A DNA stretch of 64,000 bases from CAVVYA01 sp963752345. Lineage in GTDB: Bacteria > Pseudomonadota > Alphaproteobacteria > SMXQ01. Under the pieces are notes generated by a model. That model did no database searches and had not been told where the DNA came from. It worked only from the letters and a program-made list of their open reading frames with translations. The stretch lies in contig CAVVYA010000017.1 of assembly GCA_963752345.1 (NCBI GenBank), forward strand, positions 310,001 to 374,000, written 5' to 3'. This document shows positions 8,902 to 20,859 of the stretch, one piece after another. Position 1 is the stretch's first letter; each line of letters opens with the position of its first letter. Position numbers and translations under genes: made by a program.

Positions 8902-8922
8902 CCCTCGGGTCAAGCCCGAGGG
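8902..8922. repeat. Intergenic palindrome of the alphaproteobacterial TCAAG type
   Basis: CCCTCGGG-TCAAG-CCCGAGGG lies in the 254-bp moaE-moaD spacer. The perfect stem with a TCAAG loop matches the family of intergenic palindromes common in alphaproteobacterial genomes. Confidence 0.6.
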
Positions 8923-9055
8923 CGACGATCTATTTGGGAGCGACGATCCCGGTTGAGGCGTGACTGGAGGAAGGCGACGGTCGCCCCCTGAAATCGCTGC
9001 GCGGTGACCAGCAGGATCCGGGTTATTCGCCCGCGCGCCGGCGCGGAAGATCGAT

Positions 9056-9307
9056 TCAGCCGCCGGTGACCGGCGGGAACAGCGCGACTTCATCGCCGGC
9101 CCGCACCGGATGGTCGGCGCGGGCGAAGTCCTGGTTGACCGCGACGCGCACCACGGCGAGGTCCTTGAGTGCCTCGGCATGGCCGGGGCTGCGTTGGCGC
9201 AACCAGGCGAGCAACTGGCCGACGGTGCGGATGTCGGCCGGCGGTGCGACCTCTTCCTCCGCCATGCCGGTGCGCGAGCGCAACCAGGCGAAATAGAGGA
9301 TCTTCAT
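9056..9307 (-). CDS. moaD: Molybdopterin synthase sulfur carrier subunit MoaD
   Basis: An 83-residue ubiquitin-like protein starting MKILYFAWLRSRTGMAEE and ending in the obligatory diglycine (VALFPPVTGG) that is thiocarboxylated to donate sulfur to MoaE. The start at 9307 gives the standard length; longer in-frame starts would overlap pgsA. It lies 16 bases downstream of pgsA and upstream of moaE on the same strand, the usual alphaproteobacterial pgsA-moaD-moaE run. Confidence 0.92.
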   Translation of the reverse strand: MKILYFAWLRSRTGMAEEEVAPPADIRTVGQLLAWLRQRSPGHAEALKDLAVVRVAVNQDFARADHPVRAGDEVALFPPVTGG

Positions 9308-9323
9308 GCCGGTTCGGCCAAGC

Positions 9324-10025
9324 CTATTCCGCCTGTCCCGCCCGCAGGCGCGGCGGGGGAGCCGGTCCGTTGTCCTCGGCCAGCAGGTTCGCGGGCGGCT
9401 TGTTGGCCTGGGCGTGCAGCTCGGTCTCGGCGTAGCGTTCCGCGGCGCGCCGCGCGGCGGTTTCCAGGTCGATCTCGCGCATATGGCGCAAGCCGGCGCG
9501 CAGATAGTCATAGCCGGTGATCAGGGTGAGGCCGGCGGCGAGCCACAGGGAAATTTCGCCGATGCGCGTCACCGGCAGCCATGCCGGTCCGGCGTCGCCG
9601 AGCAGCAGGAAGGAGATCGCGATCATCTGAATCGCGGTTTTCCATTTGGCGAGCCGGCTGACGGGCAGGCCGACCTGCAGTTCGGCGAGAAATTCGCGCA
9701 GGCCTGAGACCAGGATCTCGCGGCACAGGATGACGAGCGCCGGCAGCACCATGAGGCCGGTGATGCGCGCATCGGCGACCAGCATCATCAGGGCGACGGC
9801 GACCATGATCTTGTCGGCCACCGGATCGAGGAAGCGTCCGAGGCTCGAGGTCTGTTGATAGGTCCGCGCGAGCCAGCCATCGAGGTAATCGGTCAGCGAG
9901 GCACCGGCGAAGACCGCGCAGGCGACGATGTTGCTCCACGGCGTGTCGAGATAGAAGGCGCCCACGAGCAGCGGAAGAACGGCGATCCGCGACAGGGTGA
10001 GGAGATTGGGCAGGCTCGTCAGCAT
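9324..10025 (-). CDS. pgsA: CDP-diacylglycerol-glycerol-3-phosphate 3-phosphatidyltransferase
   Basis: A 233-residue membrane enzyme that makes phosphatidylglycerol phosphate. The CDP-alcohol phosphotransferase motif D-x2-D-G-x2-A-R-x8-G-x3-D-x3-D is present as LTDYLDGWLARTYQQTSSLGRFLDPVADK. The protein starts MLTSLPNLLTLSRIAVLPLL and has several hydrophobic segments. The C-terminal ~40 residues are a polar, proline-rich tail beyond the usual end. It lies between uvrC and moaD on the minus strand, a conserved order. Confidence 0.93.
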   Translation of the reverse strand: MLTSLPNLLTLSRIAVLPLLVGAFYLDTPWSNIVACAVFAGASLTDYLDGWLARTYQQTSSLGRFLDPVADKIMVAVALMMLVADARITGLMVLPALVILCREILVSGLREFLAELQVGLPVSRLAKWKTAIQMIAISFLLLGDAGPAWLPVTRIGEISLWLAAGLTLITGYDYLRAGLRHMREIDLETAARRAAERYAETELHAQANKPPANLLAEDNGPAPPPRLRAGQAE

Positions 10026-10197
10026 GGATGCAATCCGTCAGGGAGAGGGGCGGGCGAGCAACGCGCCGTCCGCCATTTTAGCGGCCAGGAAGGTCTACTT
10101 GCCACCACGAAGTGTGCCGGTGATCCTCAGCCGCCGCGAAAGTCGCGGTCTAGCGGCGGTGCGAGCCGGTTTGGCGAGCGGTGCAAGTATCCTCGTC

Positions 10198-12466
10198 CTA
10201 CCGGCCGCCATGAAAGTGGTCATAGATTTTCCGCGCAACCTGCCGGCTGATGCCGCGTCACTGCCTCGAGATCGGCCAGACCGGCGCCCGCCACGGCGCG
10301 GGCCGAACCGAAATGGTGCAGCAAAGCCCTTTTACGCAACGCGCCGATCCCGGGGATCTCATCGAGCAGCGAGCGGCCGATGGCCTGGGCCCGCTTCGTG
10401 CGATGGCTGCCGATGGCGAAACGGTGGGCCTCGTCGCGCAGGCGCTGGAGGAAATACAGCACCGGATGCTGGGGATCCAGACTGAACGGCTCCTTGCCGG
10501 GCAGGAAGAAGCGTTCGCGGCCCGCGTTGCGGTCGGGCCCTTTGGCGATCGCCGCCAGCGCGACATCCTGAATGCCGAGATCGGCGAACACCTCGCAAGC
10601 CGTGCTGAGCTGTCCGGCGCCGCCGTCGATCAGCACCAGGTCAGGCCATTGGCCGCGCGCCCGCTCCGGATCTTCCTTGAGGGCACGGGCGAAGCGCCGG
10701 TTGAGCACCTCGCGCAGCATGGCGTAGTCGTCGCCGCCGCGCGGACTGGGCGCAGCCGGTGATGCGGGCGTGAGCGTCGCCGGCGGAGCCGGCTGGGGCG
10801 TCGCCGGTGGTGCCGGCATGGGCGTCGCGGCGGAGTCCTCCGGTGAAGCTGGGGTGGGCGTCACCGCAGGAAACACGTCAGGATCTGCGGGCAGGCTTGC
10901 GGAATTGGGCATGGGCGCCGACGCCGAGTCCCCGGCCGGCATCCGCGTCCGGATGTTGAATTTGCGATAGGCGTTCTTGACCAGTCCGTCGGGGCCCGCG
11001 ACGATCATCGCGCCGACCGCGTCGGTGCCGGAAATATGGCTGTTGTCATAGACCTCGATGCGTTCCGGAGTCGCTTCCAGCTGGAAGATCTCGGCCACGC
11101 CTTCGAGCAGCCGGCGCTGCGAGGCGCTTTCCGCCATGCGCCGTCCGAGCGCTGCCGTGGCGTTCTTCAGGGCATGGTCGATCAGCTTGCGCTTGGCGCC
11201 GCGCTGCGGATTTTCGATCGTCACCTTGCGCCCGGCGCGCAGGCACAGGGCCTCCTCCATGACCTCGACGTTGGGGATGGCATGGCTGATCAAGACGAGC
11301 GGCGGCGGCGGATGGGACGCGTAGAACTGCCCGACGAAGCCTTCCAGAATCTCCTCGGGCGACATGTTGGCGGTCTGGCTCGGGAAATAGGCGCGGTTGC
11401 CGAGGTTCTGACCAGCACGGAAGAAAAACGTCTGAATGCCGACTTGGCCGCCGTCCATATACAGCGCCAACACGTCCGCCTCGCCGAGTCCCGGCAGGTT
11501 GATGTCCTGGCGCGCCTGGATCTGCGTCAGGGCGCGGATGCGATCGCGCAGCATGGCCGCGAGCTCGTAATCGAGCGCTTCGCTGGCTTTCTGCATCTGA
11601 TCCGACAGGCGGCGCTGGACGTCCTGGCTGCGCCCGGAGAGAAAATCGCGCGCCTCGTCGACGATGGCGTCGTAATTGTCCTGATCGATACGCAGCACGC
11701 AGGGCGCGCTGCAGCGCTTGATCTGATACTGCAGGCAGGGCCGGGTGCGGGTGGCGAAGACCGTGTCGGAGCAGGAGCGCAAGGGAAACGCGCGTTCCAG
11801 CGCGGCGAGCGTCTGGTTGACCGCGCCGGCCGAGGCGAAGGGGCCGAAATATTCGCCGGGCTGATTCTGCGCGCCGCGGTACTTGGTGATGCGCGGCCAC
11901 TGGGTGTCGCCGGTGATCAGGATATAGGGGAACGACTTGTCGTCGCGCAGCAGCACGTTATAGCGCGGCCGCAGCTTCTTGATCAGGTTGCTCTCGAGCA
12001 GCAGCGCCTCGGCCTCGGTGTGGGTGGTGACCACCTCCATGGCCGCCGTGGCGGCGACGACGCGCGCCATGCGGATCGACAGCCGCTCGGGGCGGGTATA
12101 GCTCGCCACCCGCTTCTTGAGGTTCTTGGCCTTGCCGACATAGAGCACGTCGCCGTTGGCCGCCATCATCCGGTAGACGCCGGGCGAGCCGTCCAAGGTG
12201 CGCAGAAAGGCTTTGATCGCCTCGGCCCCGAGTACCTGGCCGGCGGGTGAATCTAGGCCGAGATCGTCGCGGCCGAGGAACGGAGCCGGACCCTCGGCAA
12301 CGCCGGGTGGACGGCCCGCGGCCGGAACGCCGCGCGTGTTCTGGTCAGACGGGAGGGCATGATCAGCCGCGTTCGACCCGCGAGAGACCGGGCCGGTGTC
12401 CGGGTTCTCATTCATGGCCGGCGCGTGACCGGGCGTGCCAGGGTTTTGTGGTGTTCGCGGGCTCAT
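10198..12466 (-). CDS. uvrC: UvrABC system protein C, with a low-complexity insertion (one apparent frameshift)
   Basis: Nuclease subunit of nucleotide excision repair. From the N-terminus it has a ~75-residue Pro/Gly-rich extension, the GIY-YIG domain (SPGVYRMMAANGDVLYVGKAKNLKKRV), a UVR motif (ASEALDYELAAMLRDRI), the RNase H-type endonuclease domain (VYDNSHISGTDAVGAMIV and LVLIDGGAGQL) and a C-terminal helix-hairpin-helix domain. About 65 Ala/Pro-rich residues separate YRKFNIRTRM from GDDYAMLREVLNRRF, where most UvrCs have a loop of only a few residues. Near 10257 one extra base breaks the frame; the correct ending ISRQVARKIYDHFH continues to a stop at 10198, giving about 755 residues. Confidence 0.93.
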
Positions 12467-12868
12467 CTAACAAAATCTTGAGGCCCCCGTCGCGGCGTCA
12501 ATCGGGGTGGGCAGCTACCCGGGAAGGCCAGTGACTGAAGGTTTCCGCCGCTTCTGTCATTGAACTGAAAAATATCCACGGTTTGTGTGGATAACTCGGT
12601 GGACTCCCGAGACCTGAAAACCCGCCGGGCTATACGGCTCTAAGCTATTCACCTAATCGCACAAAAAATAGGCATTTTTTATAACTACTTGTTTTAGAAT
12701 GATAAAAGCAAAGTCAATAGCGATTCAGACCGGGAGAAGCTCCGCCTCCATCGTGGGTGAGACTCGCAGGGAGGCACCCCCCTCACCTGTGCACAACTTG
12801 GCTATTCGACCGAGGCCAGGAATGGCGGATTTCCGCCACATTTACGTCACCTAACGGCCACATTGTTG
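12467..12868. other. Intergenic region with DnaA-box-like sites and an AT-rich block
   Basis: This 402-bp spacer between uvrC and folB has no convincing gene. It holds a perfect DnaA box on the minus strand (TGTGGATAA, 12586-12594), a nearby TATCCACG at 12573-12580, a one-mismatch box TGTGCACAA around 12789-12797, and an AT-rich block at ~12659-12715 unlike its GC-rich surroundings. It could be a replication origin, a DnaA-regulated promoter or simply the uvrC promoter region. No dnaA, parAB, gidA or hemE gene is in the window to support an origin. Confidence 0.35.
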
Positions 12869-13309
12869 TCATGCGCCGCGGGTTCGCAGGATTTCGATGC
12901 CGGCGCAGGCCGCATCGGGAAACACATCGAGTTTCTCCACCCGAACCCGAACCGCTGCAACCCGATTGTCCTGTAGGCAGAACGAGGCAAGCCGCTCCGC
13001 CAGCGTTTCCACCAGGTTGATATGGCCGGCACTCACGATGGACCGCACGCCGGTCGCAATGTCTTCATAACAAACCACGTTGCCGAGCGCGTCATTGATC
13101 GGCGTGTCGCCTTCGCGAACCGACAGGTCGAGGTTGATGCAGATCCGCTGCAATCCCTCCTTCTCGTGACGGTGTACCCCGATCCTGCAGGGCAGGACCA
13201 TGTCGCGAATGAAGACCCGCCGCAGGCCGACCGTGCTGGCGGCGGCATCGGGCTCGCTGACCGATTTGAACAGGCCACCGGGCAGGGCGTGCAATTTCGA
13301 TTCGGCCAT
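12869..13309 (-). CDS. folB: Dihydroneopterin aldolase family protein
   Basis: A 146-residue FolB-type protein acting in folate synthesis, converting dihydroneopterin to 6-hydroxymethyl-dihydropterin and glycolaldehyde. Seen: VGLRRVFIRDMVLPCRIGVHRHEKEGLQRICINLDLSV, VVCYEDIATGVRSIV and the catalytic region HINLVETLAERLASFCL. The ATG at 13309 (MAESKLHAL) is preferred because it avoids overlap with the upstream reductase gene and is preceded by AAGGATC; an in-frame start at 13390 exists. It is the last gene of a minus-strand pair with a short-chain reductase that may be a pteridine reductase, a sensible folate grouping. Confidence 0.85.
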   Translation of the reverse strand: MAESKLHALPGGLFKSVSEPDAAASTVGLRRVFIRDMVLPCRIGVHRHEKEGLQRICINLDLSVREGDTPINDALGNVVCYEDIATGVRSIVSAGHINLVETLAERLASFCLQDNRVAAVRVRVEKLDVFPDAACAGIEILRTRGA

Positions 13310-13358
13310 TGCGGGCGATCCTTTTGGATACGTGTCTATCGGTGGTCTTGGCGCTCGG

Positions 13359-14141
13359 TTATTCCTCGGGCGAAGGCGCCCTGGGCTCACTCCAGCCCAG
13401 ATGCTGGCCGCCGTCGAGTAGGATGATGTGGCCCGTCATGGAGGACGCGGCAAGGATAAAGCGCACCGCGGCGACGATCTCGTCAGGCGAGGCCGGACGC
13501 TGCAAGGGTAGGGCCATGTACTGGCGGGTAAATTGTTGTTCGCTCTGGCGGGCGCTCGGCAGCACCGGCCCCGGGCCGATGCCATTGACCCGAATGCGCG
13601 GGGCCAGGGCCAGGGCCATGGTCTGCGTCAGGGTCCACAATCCGGCCTTGCTGACCGTGTAGGACACGAAATGCGGCGTGAGATTGAGCACCCGCTCATC
13701 GAGCAGATTGACCACATTGCCGTGCCGGCCGTCCGGCAACTGGCGGGCAAAACCCTGGGTCAGCACGAAAGGCGCCCGCAAGTTGACGGCCATATGGGCG
13801 TCCCAGCTCGCGCGGCTGGCATCGAGTGCCTCGTCGCGCTCGAACAGGGAGGCGTTGTTGACCAGCAGGCCGAGCGGTCCGAGCTCGGCGGTCACCCGGG
13901 GAATCAGTGCCGAGGTCTGCGCCTCGTCGGCAAGATCGGCGGAAAGGGCGATCGCGCGGCCGCCGCTCCTGGTGATCTCGGCCACCAACTCGCCCGCGTC
14001 CTGGGCGGAATTATTGTGGTGAACGGCCACCGCAAAACCGTCCGCCGCCAAGCCGAGCGCAATGGCGCGGCCGACTCGTTTGGCGGCGCCGGTGACCAGG
14101 GCGGTGCGGGGAGAGACGGGCGGTGCAGGGCGCGTCGACAT
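13359..14141 (-). CDS. Short-chain dehydrogenase/reductase, FolM/pteridine-reductase-like
   Basis: About 260 residues of classical SDR: cofactor loop TALVTGAAKRVGRAIALGLAADG, the NNAS motif (LLVNNASLFERDEA), catalytic YTVSK (YxxxK) and the C-terminal ILLDGGQHLGW. The cofactor loop GAAKRVGRAIA and the overall pattern resemble FolM/PTR1-type dihydropteridine reductases, and the neighbour is folB, so a pterin substrate is likely but not proven. The start MSTRPAPPVSPRT (14141) is preferred; an upstream in-frame start exists at 14177. Confidence 0.82.
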   Translation of the reverse strand: MSTRPAPPVSPRTALVTGAAKRVGRAIALGLAADGFAVAVHHNNSAQDAGELVAEITRSGGRAIALSADLADEAQTSALIPRVTAELGPLGLLVNNASLFERDEALDASRASWDAHMAVNLRAPFVLTQGFARQLPDGRHGNVVNLLDERVLNLTPHFVSYTVSKAGLWTLTQTMALALAPRIRVNGIGPGPVLPSARQSEQQFTRQYMALPLQRPASPDEIVAAVRFILAASSMTGHIILLDGGQHLGWSEPRAPSPEE

Positions 14142-14299
14142 GGCGGGGACAATGGCGAAATCCGCCGCATGAAGCAAGGCGCCCGACAGCGTCGTGAATG
14201 CCCGAATGGTGCGGCGCGTTCCGAACAGGCAATCGTGTTACCACTGCCTCGGCGCGCAAATCCGTTATGATGATGGGATTCGCGGTGGATAGGGCTGCC

Positions 14300-16051
14300 A
14301 TGCAAGACGCCGTGCCTGAAACCCAGTTCCTGCAGCATATCGTCATCTTCCTGGCGACCGCGGTCGTGGTCGTCAGCCTGGTCCGGCGGCTGCGCATCAG
14401 CCCGGTCCTCGGCTATCTCGTGGCCGGTGCCCTGGTCGGACCCTCGGGCATCGGCCTGATCATCGATGTGAAGTCGGTGCAGGGTCTGGCCGATCTCGGC
14501 GTCGTCTTCCTGCTGTTCGCCATCGGCCTCGATCTGTCGCTCGCGCGCCTGCGCGCCATGCGCTGGCATGTGTTCGGCCTCGGCGGGTTGCAGGTTCTCA
14601 GTTGCAGCCTTCTGATCGGCGGCGCGGCGTTCTGGTTCGGGCTGTCCCGGGAGGAGGCCTTCATCATCGGAGTCGCGCTATCCTTGTCTTCGACCGCGAT
14701 GGTGGTGGCGCTGCTGCGCGAACGCGGCGAGATGACCAGTCAGACCGGGCGTATCGCCCTTGCTATCCTGCTGATGCAGGATCTCCTGGTGGTGCCGCTT
14801 TTGGTGGTCGTGCCCCGGCTCGGCGGCGATGGCGAGGCGACCCTGGTGGCGCTTGCGATCGCCTTCGCCAAGGGCGCGCTCGCGCTGGTCGCCATCGTCT
14901 TGCTCGGCCGGGTGGTGCTCGCCCCGCTGTTTCGCGCGATCGCCGCGCAAAAAAACGCCGACCTGATGATCGGCCTGACGCTGCTGGTCGTGCTCGGGGC
15001 GAGCTGGGCGACCGAAAGCGTCGGCCTGTCGCTCGCCCTCGGCGCCTTCCTCGCCGGCCTGCTGCTGGCGGAGACCGAATTCCGTCACCAGGTGGAGGGC
15101 GATATCCAGCCGTTCCGCGGCATCCTGCTCGGCCTGTTTTTCATGACGGTCGGCATGTCGATGAACCTGGGGTTGCTGCTGTCGGACTGGCCGATCGTCC
15201 TTGGCCTCGTGGTCGCCGTCATGGCCATCAAGGCGATCGCCATCACCGCGATTTGCCGGGCCTTCGGCTTCAGCCCGGGATTTTCCCTGAACCAGGGGCT
15301 GCTGCTCGCCCAAGCCGGCGAGTTTGCCTTCGTGCTGTTCGCCTTGGCCATGAGTGTTGGCGGCTTGACGCGGGATGTCGGCGAGATGCTCGTGCTCGTC
15401 ACCGGATTGACGATCGCGGCGACGCCTCTGTCGGCCGGGCTCGGTCGCATGATTTCGCGTCGGCTCGAACGGCGCGGCGGTGCGGAGAGCGAACGGCTGA
15501 GCAAAGACACCGCCGACTTGAACGACCATATCATCATCGCCGCCTACGGCCGCATCGGCCAGATCGTCGGCCAGTTCCTGGACAGTCACGAGGTGCCCTA
15601 CGTGGCGATCGATCTCGATAGCGGCTTGGTCGAGGCTGCCCGGGCGAAGGGCCTGCCGGCATTCTACGGCGATGCCAGCAATCAGAACGTGCTGCACGCG
15701 GCGGGGGCGGAACGGGCGCGTGCCGCCATCGTCACCATCGACGGCCACGACGGCGCCCTGCGCGCGGTAGCGACGCTGCGCCAGCATTATCCCGAGCTGC
15801 CCATTCTGGCGCGTGGCCGCGACCACCCCGGCTGCGTCGCGCTGCGGGAAGCCGGCGCCACGGCGACCGTACTGGAGACGATGGAGTCGGGCCTCCACCT
15901 CGGCGCGGCGGTGCTGCGCGCGCTGGAGATCGGAGACAGCGACGCGGTGGTCACCAGGTTTCGCGACAACGACTATGCGGCTGTGAGAGAGATCATTCCG
16001 CCGGGCGGCGTCAAGGCGACGGATAAAACCAGGCGCTCACGGGGTCCTTGA
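14300..16051 (+). CDS. KefB-type monovalent cation:proton antiporter with TrkA-N domain
   Basis: About 583 residues. The first ~380 form a CPA2-family Na+/H+ exchanger domain with roughly 12 membrane helices (for example LRISPVLGYLVAGALVGPSGIG, LLFAIGLDLSLARL, ALSLSSTAMVVALL). Residues ~415-535 form a Rossmann RCK/TrkA-N domain starting HIIIAAYGRIGQIVGQFL that binds NAD(H). Glutathione-gated KefB/KefC proteins share this order, but a KefF/KefG partner is not nearby, so substrate and gating are inferred. The ATG at 14300 is used; in-frame ATGs at 14267-14273 are alternatives. Confidence 0.9.
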   Translation: MQDAVPETQFLQHIVIFLATAVVVVSLVRRLRISPVLGYLVAGALVGPSGIGLIIDVKSVQGLADLGVVFLLFAIGLDLSLARLRAMRWHVFGLGGLQVLSCSLLIGGAAFWFGLSREEAFIIGVALSLSSTAMVVALLRERGEMTSQTGRIALAILLMQDLLVVPLLVVVPRLGGDGEATLVALAIAFAKGALALVAIVLLGRVVLAPLFRAIAAQKNADLMIGLTLLVVLGASWATESVGLSLALGAFLAGLLLAETEFRHQVEGDIQPFRGILLGLFFMTVGMSMNLGLLLSDWPIVLGLVVAVMAIKAIAITAICRAFGFSPGFSLNQGLLLAQAGEFAFVLFALAMSVGGLTRDVGEMLVLVTGLTIAATPLSAGLGRMISRRLERRGGAESERLSKDTADLNDHIIIAAYGRIGQIVGQFLDSHEVPYVAIDLDSGLVEAARAKGLPAFYGDASNQNVLHAAGAERARAAIVTIDGHDGALRAVATLRQHYPELPILARGRDHPGCVALREAGATATVLETMESGLHLGAAVLRALEIGDSDAVVTRFRDNDYAAVREIIPPGGVKATDKTRRSRGP

Positions 16052-16071
16052 CGGGGGTGTCGTGAACGAAT

Positions 16072-16830
16072 ATGGCAAAAAGACCAACGTGTGGCGCACC
16101 AGGGATCGGCGCGCCTGCGAACATGGGATGGGATATGGCGAGTGTCGTGAGTTCCGACGTGACCGTAGTCGTCACCGCGTGCGGGCGGCCCGATCTGCTG
16201 GAACGGACCCTCGATTCGTTCCTCCGCTTCAACACTTACCCGATCGCGCGCTTCATCATCACCGAAGATAGCGGCGTGGCGGGCGTCAACGACAAGCTCA
16301 AGACGAAATATGCCGCCTTGCCGATCCTGTGGATCGAGGAACCGCGGCGGCGCGGCCAACTCGCCTGCATCGACGACGCCTATGGGCGGGTCGAGACGAA
16401 ATACATCTTTCACTGCGAGGACGATTGGGAATTCTACGACAGGAGCTTCATCGAAAAATCGCGCGTCATCCTCGAGAACTGTCCGGGTGTCGTGCAGGTC
16501 TGGCTGCGTGCCGAGTTCGACACCAACGGCCATCCGCTCGACCCGGACGAGTATGCCGCCGGCAATGGCGCCGAGACGATCGAATTCCGCCGTCTCGCCT
16601 ATGGGTACAAAAACAACGGCAATATCTGGTACGGCTTCAGCTTCAATCCGGGCCTGCGGCGTCTGGCCGACTACAAGGCGCTGGGCGACTATGCGCGCTA
16701 CAAGGACGAAATCGGAATTTCTTATGCCTATAAGGCGCGCCTGTTCTCGGCCGTGATCTTGTGCGGCATGGGCTCGGTGCGCCATATCGGCGATGATCGC
16801 CACGTGTTCGACGCGACGCGCGGCTTCTGA
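16072..16830 (+). CDS. Glycosyltransferase-like protein (GT-A fold)
   Basis: A 252-residue soluble protein whose start DVTVVVTACGRPDLLERTLDSFLRFN is that of family-2-like glycosyltransferases, and whose acidic motif CEDDWEFYD near residue 117 fits the metal/nucleotide-sugar binding DxD site. No membrane segment is visible. The initiator ATG at 16072 adds ~25 poorly conserved residues; the ATG at 16138 (MASVVSSDV) is a plausible alternative. It converges on uvrB with only four bases between the stops. The sugar donor and acceptor cannot be told. Confidence 0.75.
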   Translation: MAKRPTCGAPGIGAPANMGWDMASVVSSDVTVVVTACGRPDLLERTLDSFLRFNTYPIARFIITEDSGVAGVNDKLKTKYAALPILWIEEPRRRGQLACIDDAYGRVETKYIFHCEDDWEFYDRSFIEKSRVILENCPGVVQVWLRAEFDTNGHPLDPDEYAAGNGAETIEFRRLAYGYKNNGNIWYGFSFNPGLRRLADYKALGDYARYKDEIGISYAYKARLFSAVILCGMGSVRHIGDDRHVFDATRGF

Positions 16831-16834
16831 CGGC

Positions 16835-19068
<2,234 letters not shown>

Positions 19069-19491
19069 GCCGTAACATATGCGAAGCGGCGCCGGAAAAT
19101 GCTAGGGCAAATGCTCGGCCGACCGGGGCGGGGCGGGCTCTTCCGAGAGCGCCAGCGGTGACCTCGGTCACCACGCCGTTCCCGGTCCGCCGGGGGCGGG
19201 CTGGCGGACAGCCGGCGGCTCGGATCCCCAAGAACCTCGGCGCCCGCCGGGAGCCAGCGCCCGCCAGGTGTGCCTTCATGGGGGCCGACCGCGGTCACCG
19301 GGTCGAGGTTGTGATTGAGAGCGGCTGGACGCACGGTGTTTCAGACCAAGCGGCTGCCGCCATAGCGAAAAATGGCGGGTTTGCCCGCTTTGCAACACCC
19401 GCGGGATTTTTTTGCGGTCTCGGTTGCGAAGGAACAAACCTGGCGTTAGCTTGCGCGCTCTCCGCGTGTATCTCTCTTCGAACAGGTTGTC

Positions 19492-20701
19492 ATGTCCGCC
19501 GCCATTCTCGCCAGCCGTCTGAGTCAGATCAAACCGTCGCCGACCATGGCGATCACCGCGCTCGCCGCCGAACTCAAGGCCGCCGGCCGCGACGTCATCG
19601 GCGCTGGCCGCCGGCGAGCCGGACTTCGACACGCCGGACCACATCAAGGCGGCGGCGATCGCCGCGATCAACCGCGGCGAGACCAAATACACCGCGGCCG
19701 ACGGCACGCCGGCGCTGAAGCAGGCGGTCGCCGCCAAGTTCAAGCGCGAGAACGCGCTGACCTATGCGCCCAACCAGATCACCATCGCCTGCGGCGGCAA
19801 GCACATCATCTACAACGCCATGGCCGCGACCTTGAACGAGGGCGACGAGGTGATCATCCCGGCGCCCTATTGGGTGTCCTATCCCGATATCGTGCTGCTG
19901 ATGGGCGGCAAGCCGGTGTTCGTCGCCGGCACCCAGAACCAGGGCTTCAAGATCCGGCCGAAGGATCTCGAGGCCGCGATCACGCCGAAGACCAAGTGGC
20001 TGATCTTCAACTCGCCGTCGAACCCGACCGGCGCGGCCTACACGCACGACGAGCTCGAGGCGCTGACCGACGTGCTGCTGCAGCATCCGCATGTCTGGAT
20101 CCTGTCGGACGATATCTACGAGCACCTGACCTATGACGGGTTCGAGTTCTACACGCCGGCGCAGATCAAGCCACGGCTCTACGGCCGCACGCTGACCATG
20201 AACGGCGTGTCGAAGGCCTATTCGATGACCGGCTGGCGTATCGGCTATGCCGGCGGGCCGACCGAGCTGATCAAGGCGATGGGCATGATCCAGTCGCAGA
20301 GCACGTCGAATCCGTGCTCGATCAGCCAGGCCGCGTCGGTCGAAGCGCTCAACGGGCCGCAGGATTTCCTGCCGGTGTGGCGCGACAGCTTCCAGCAGCG
20401 CCGCGACATGGTGGTGAAGATGCTGAACGAGGCGGCGGGCATCACCTGCGCCACGCCGGAAGGCGCGTTCTACGTCTATCCCTCGTGCGCCGGGCTGATC
20501 GGCAAGAAGACACCCCAGGGCAAGGTGCTGACCAGCGACAGCGACGTGGTGACCTACTTCCTCGAGGCCGAGGGCGTCGCGGCGGTGCAGGGCGAGGCCT
20601 TCGGCCTGTCGCCCAACTTCCGCATCTCCTACGCGACCTCGATGGCGGCGCTGAAAGACGCCTGCACCCGCATCATCCGCGCCTGCGCCGCGCTGAAATA
20701 G
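19492..20701 (+). CDS. aatA: Class I aspartate aminotransferase (one apparent frameshift)
   Basis: PLP-dependent aminotransferase of about 402 residues, interconverting aspartate/2-oxoglutarate and oxaloacetate/glutamate. The N-terminus LASRLSQIKPSPTMAITALAAELKAAGRDVI is in the first frame; LAAGEPDFDTPDHIKAAA and everything after, including NSPSNPTGAAY, YDGFEF and the PLP lysine motif SKAYSMTGWRIGYAGG, are in the second. One extra G near 19603 (GGCGCTGGCC for GGCCTGGCC) explains this. Length and motifs fit subgroup I-gamma enzymes of alphaproteobacteria, some of which also act on prephenate. Confidence 0.9.
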
Positions 20702-20789
20702 GCTCGACGAAAGCCCGAGCCGCAAGCCGGGCTTCACCGGCCCATCTCAGGCAAGCGTCGCACGGCGTCAGCATCACCTCAGTTCGTCA

Positions 20790-20808
20790 CCCCCGACTTG
20801 ATCCGGGG
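20790..20808. repeat. Intergenic palindrome near the insertion sequence
   Basis: CCCCCGACTTGATCCGGGG is the inverted partner of the ATGGATGCCGGATCAAGTCC copy at 20851-20870. The two repeats face each other, as these alphaproteobacterial units often do, and the second one is split by the insertion sequence. Confidence 0.6.
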
Positions 20809-20859
20809 CCCATCGGTAAATGGTTGGTGCTCGAGCGCCTACCCTGTTCAATGGATGCC

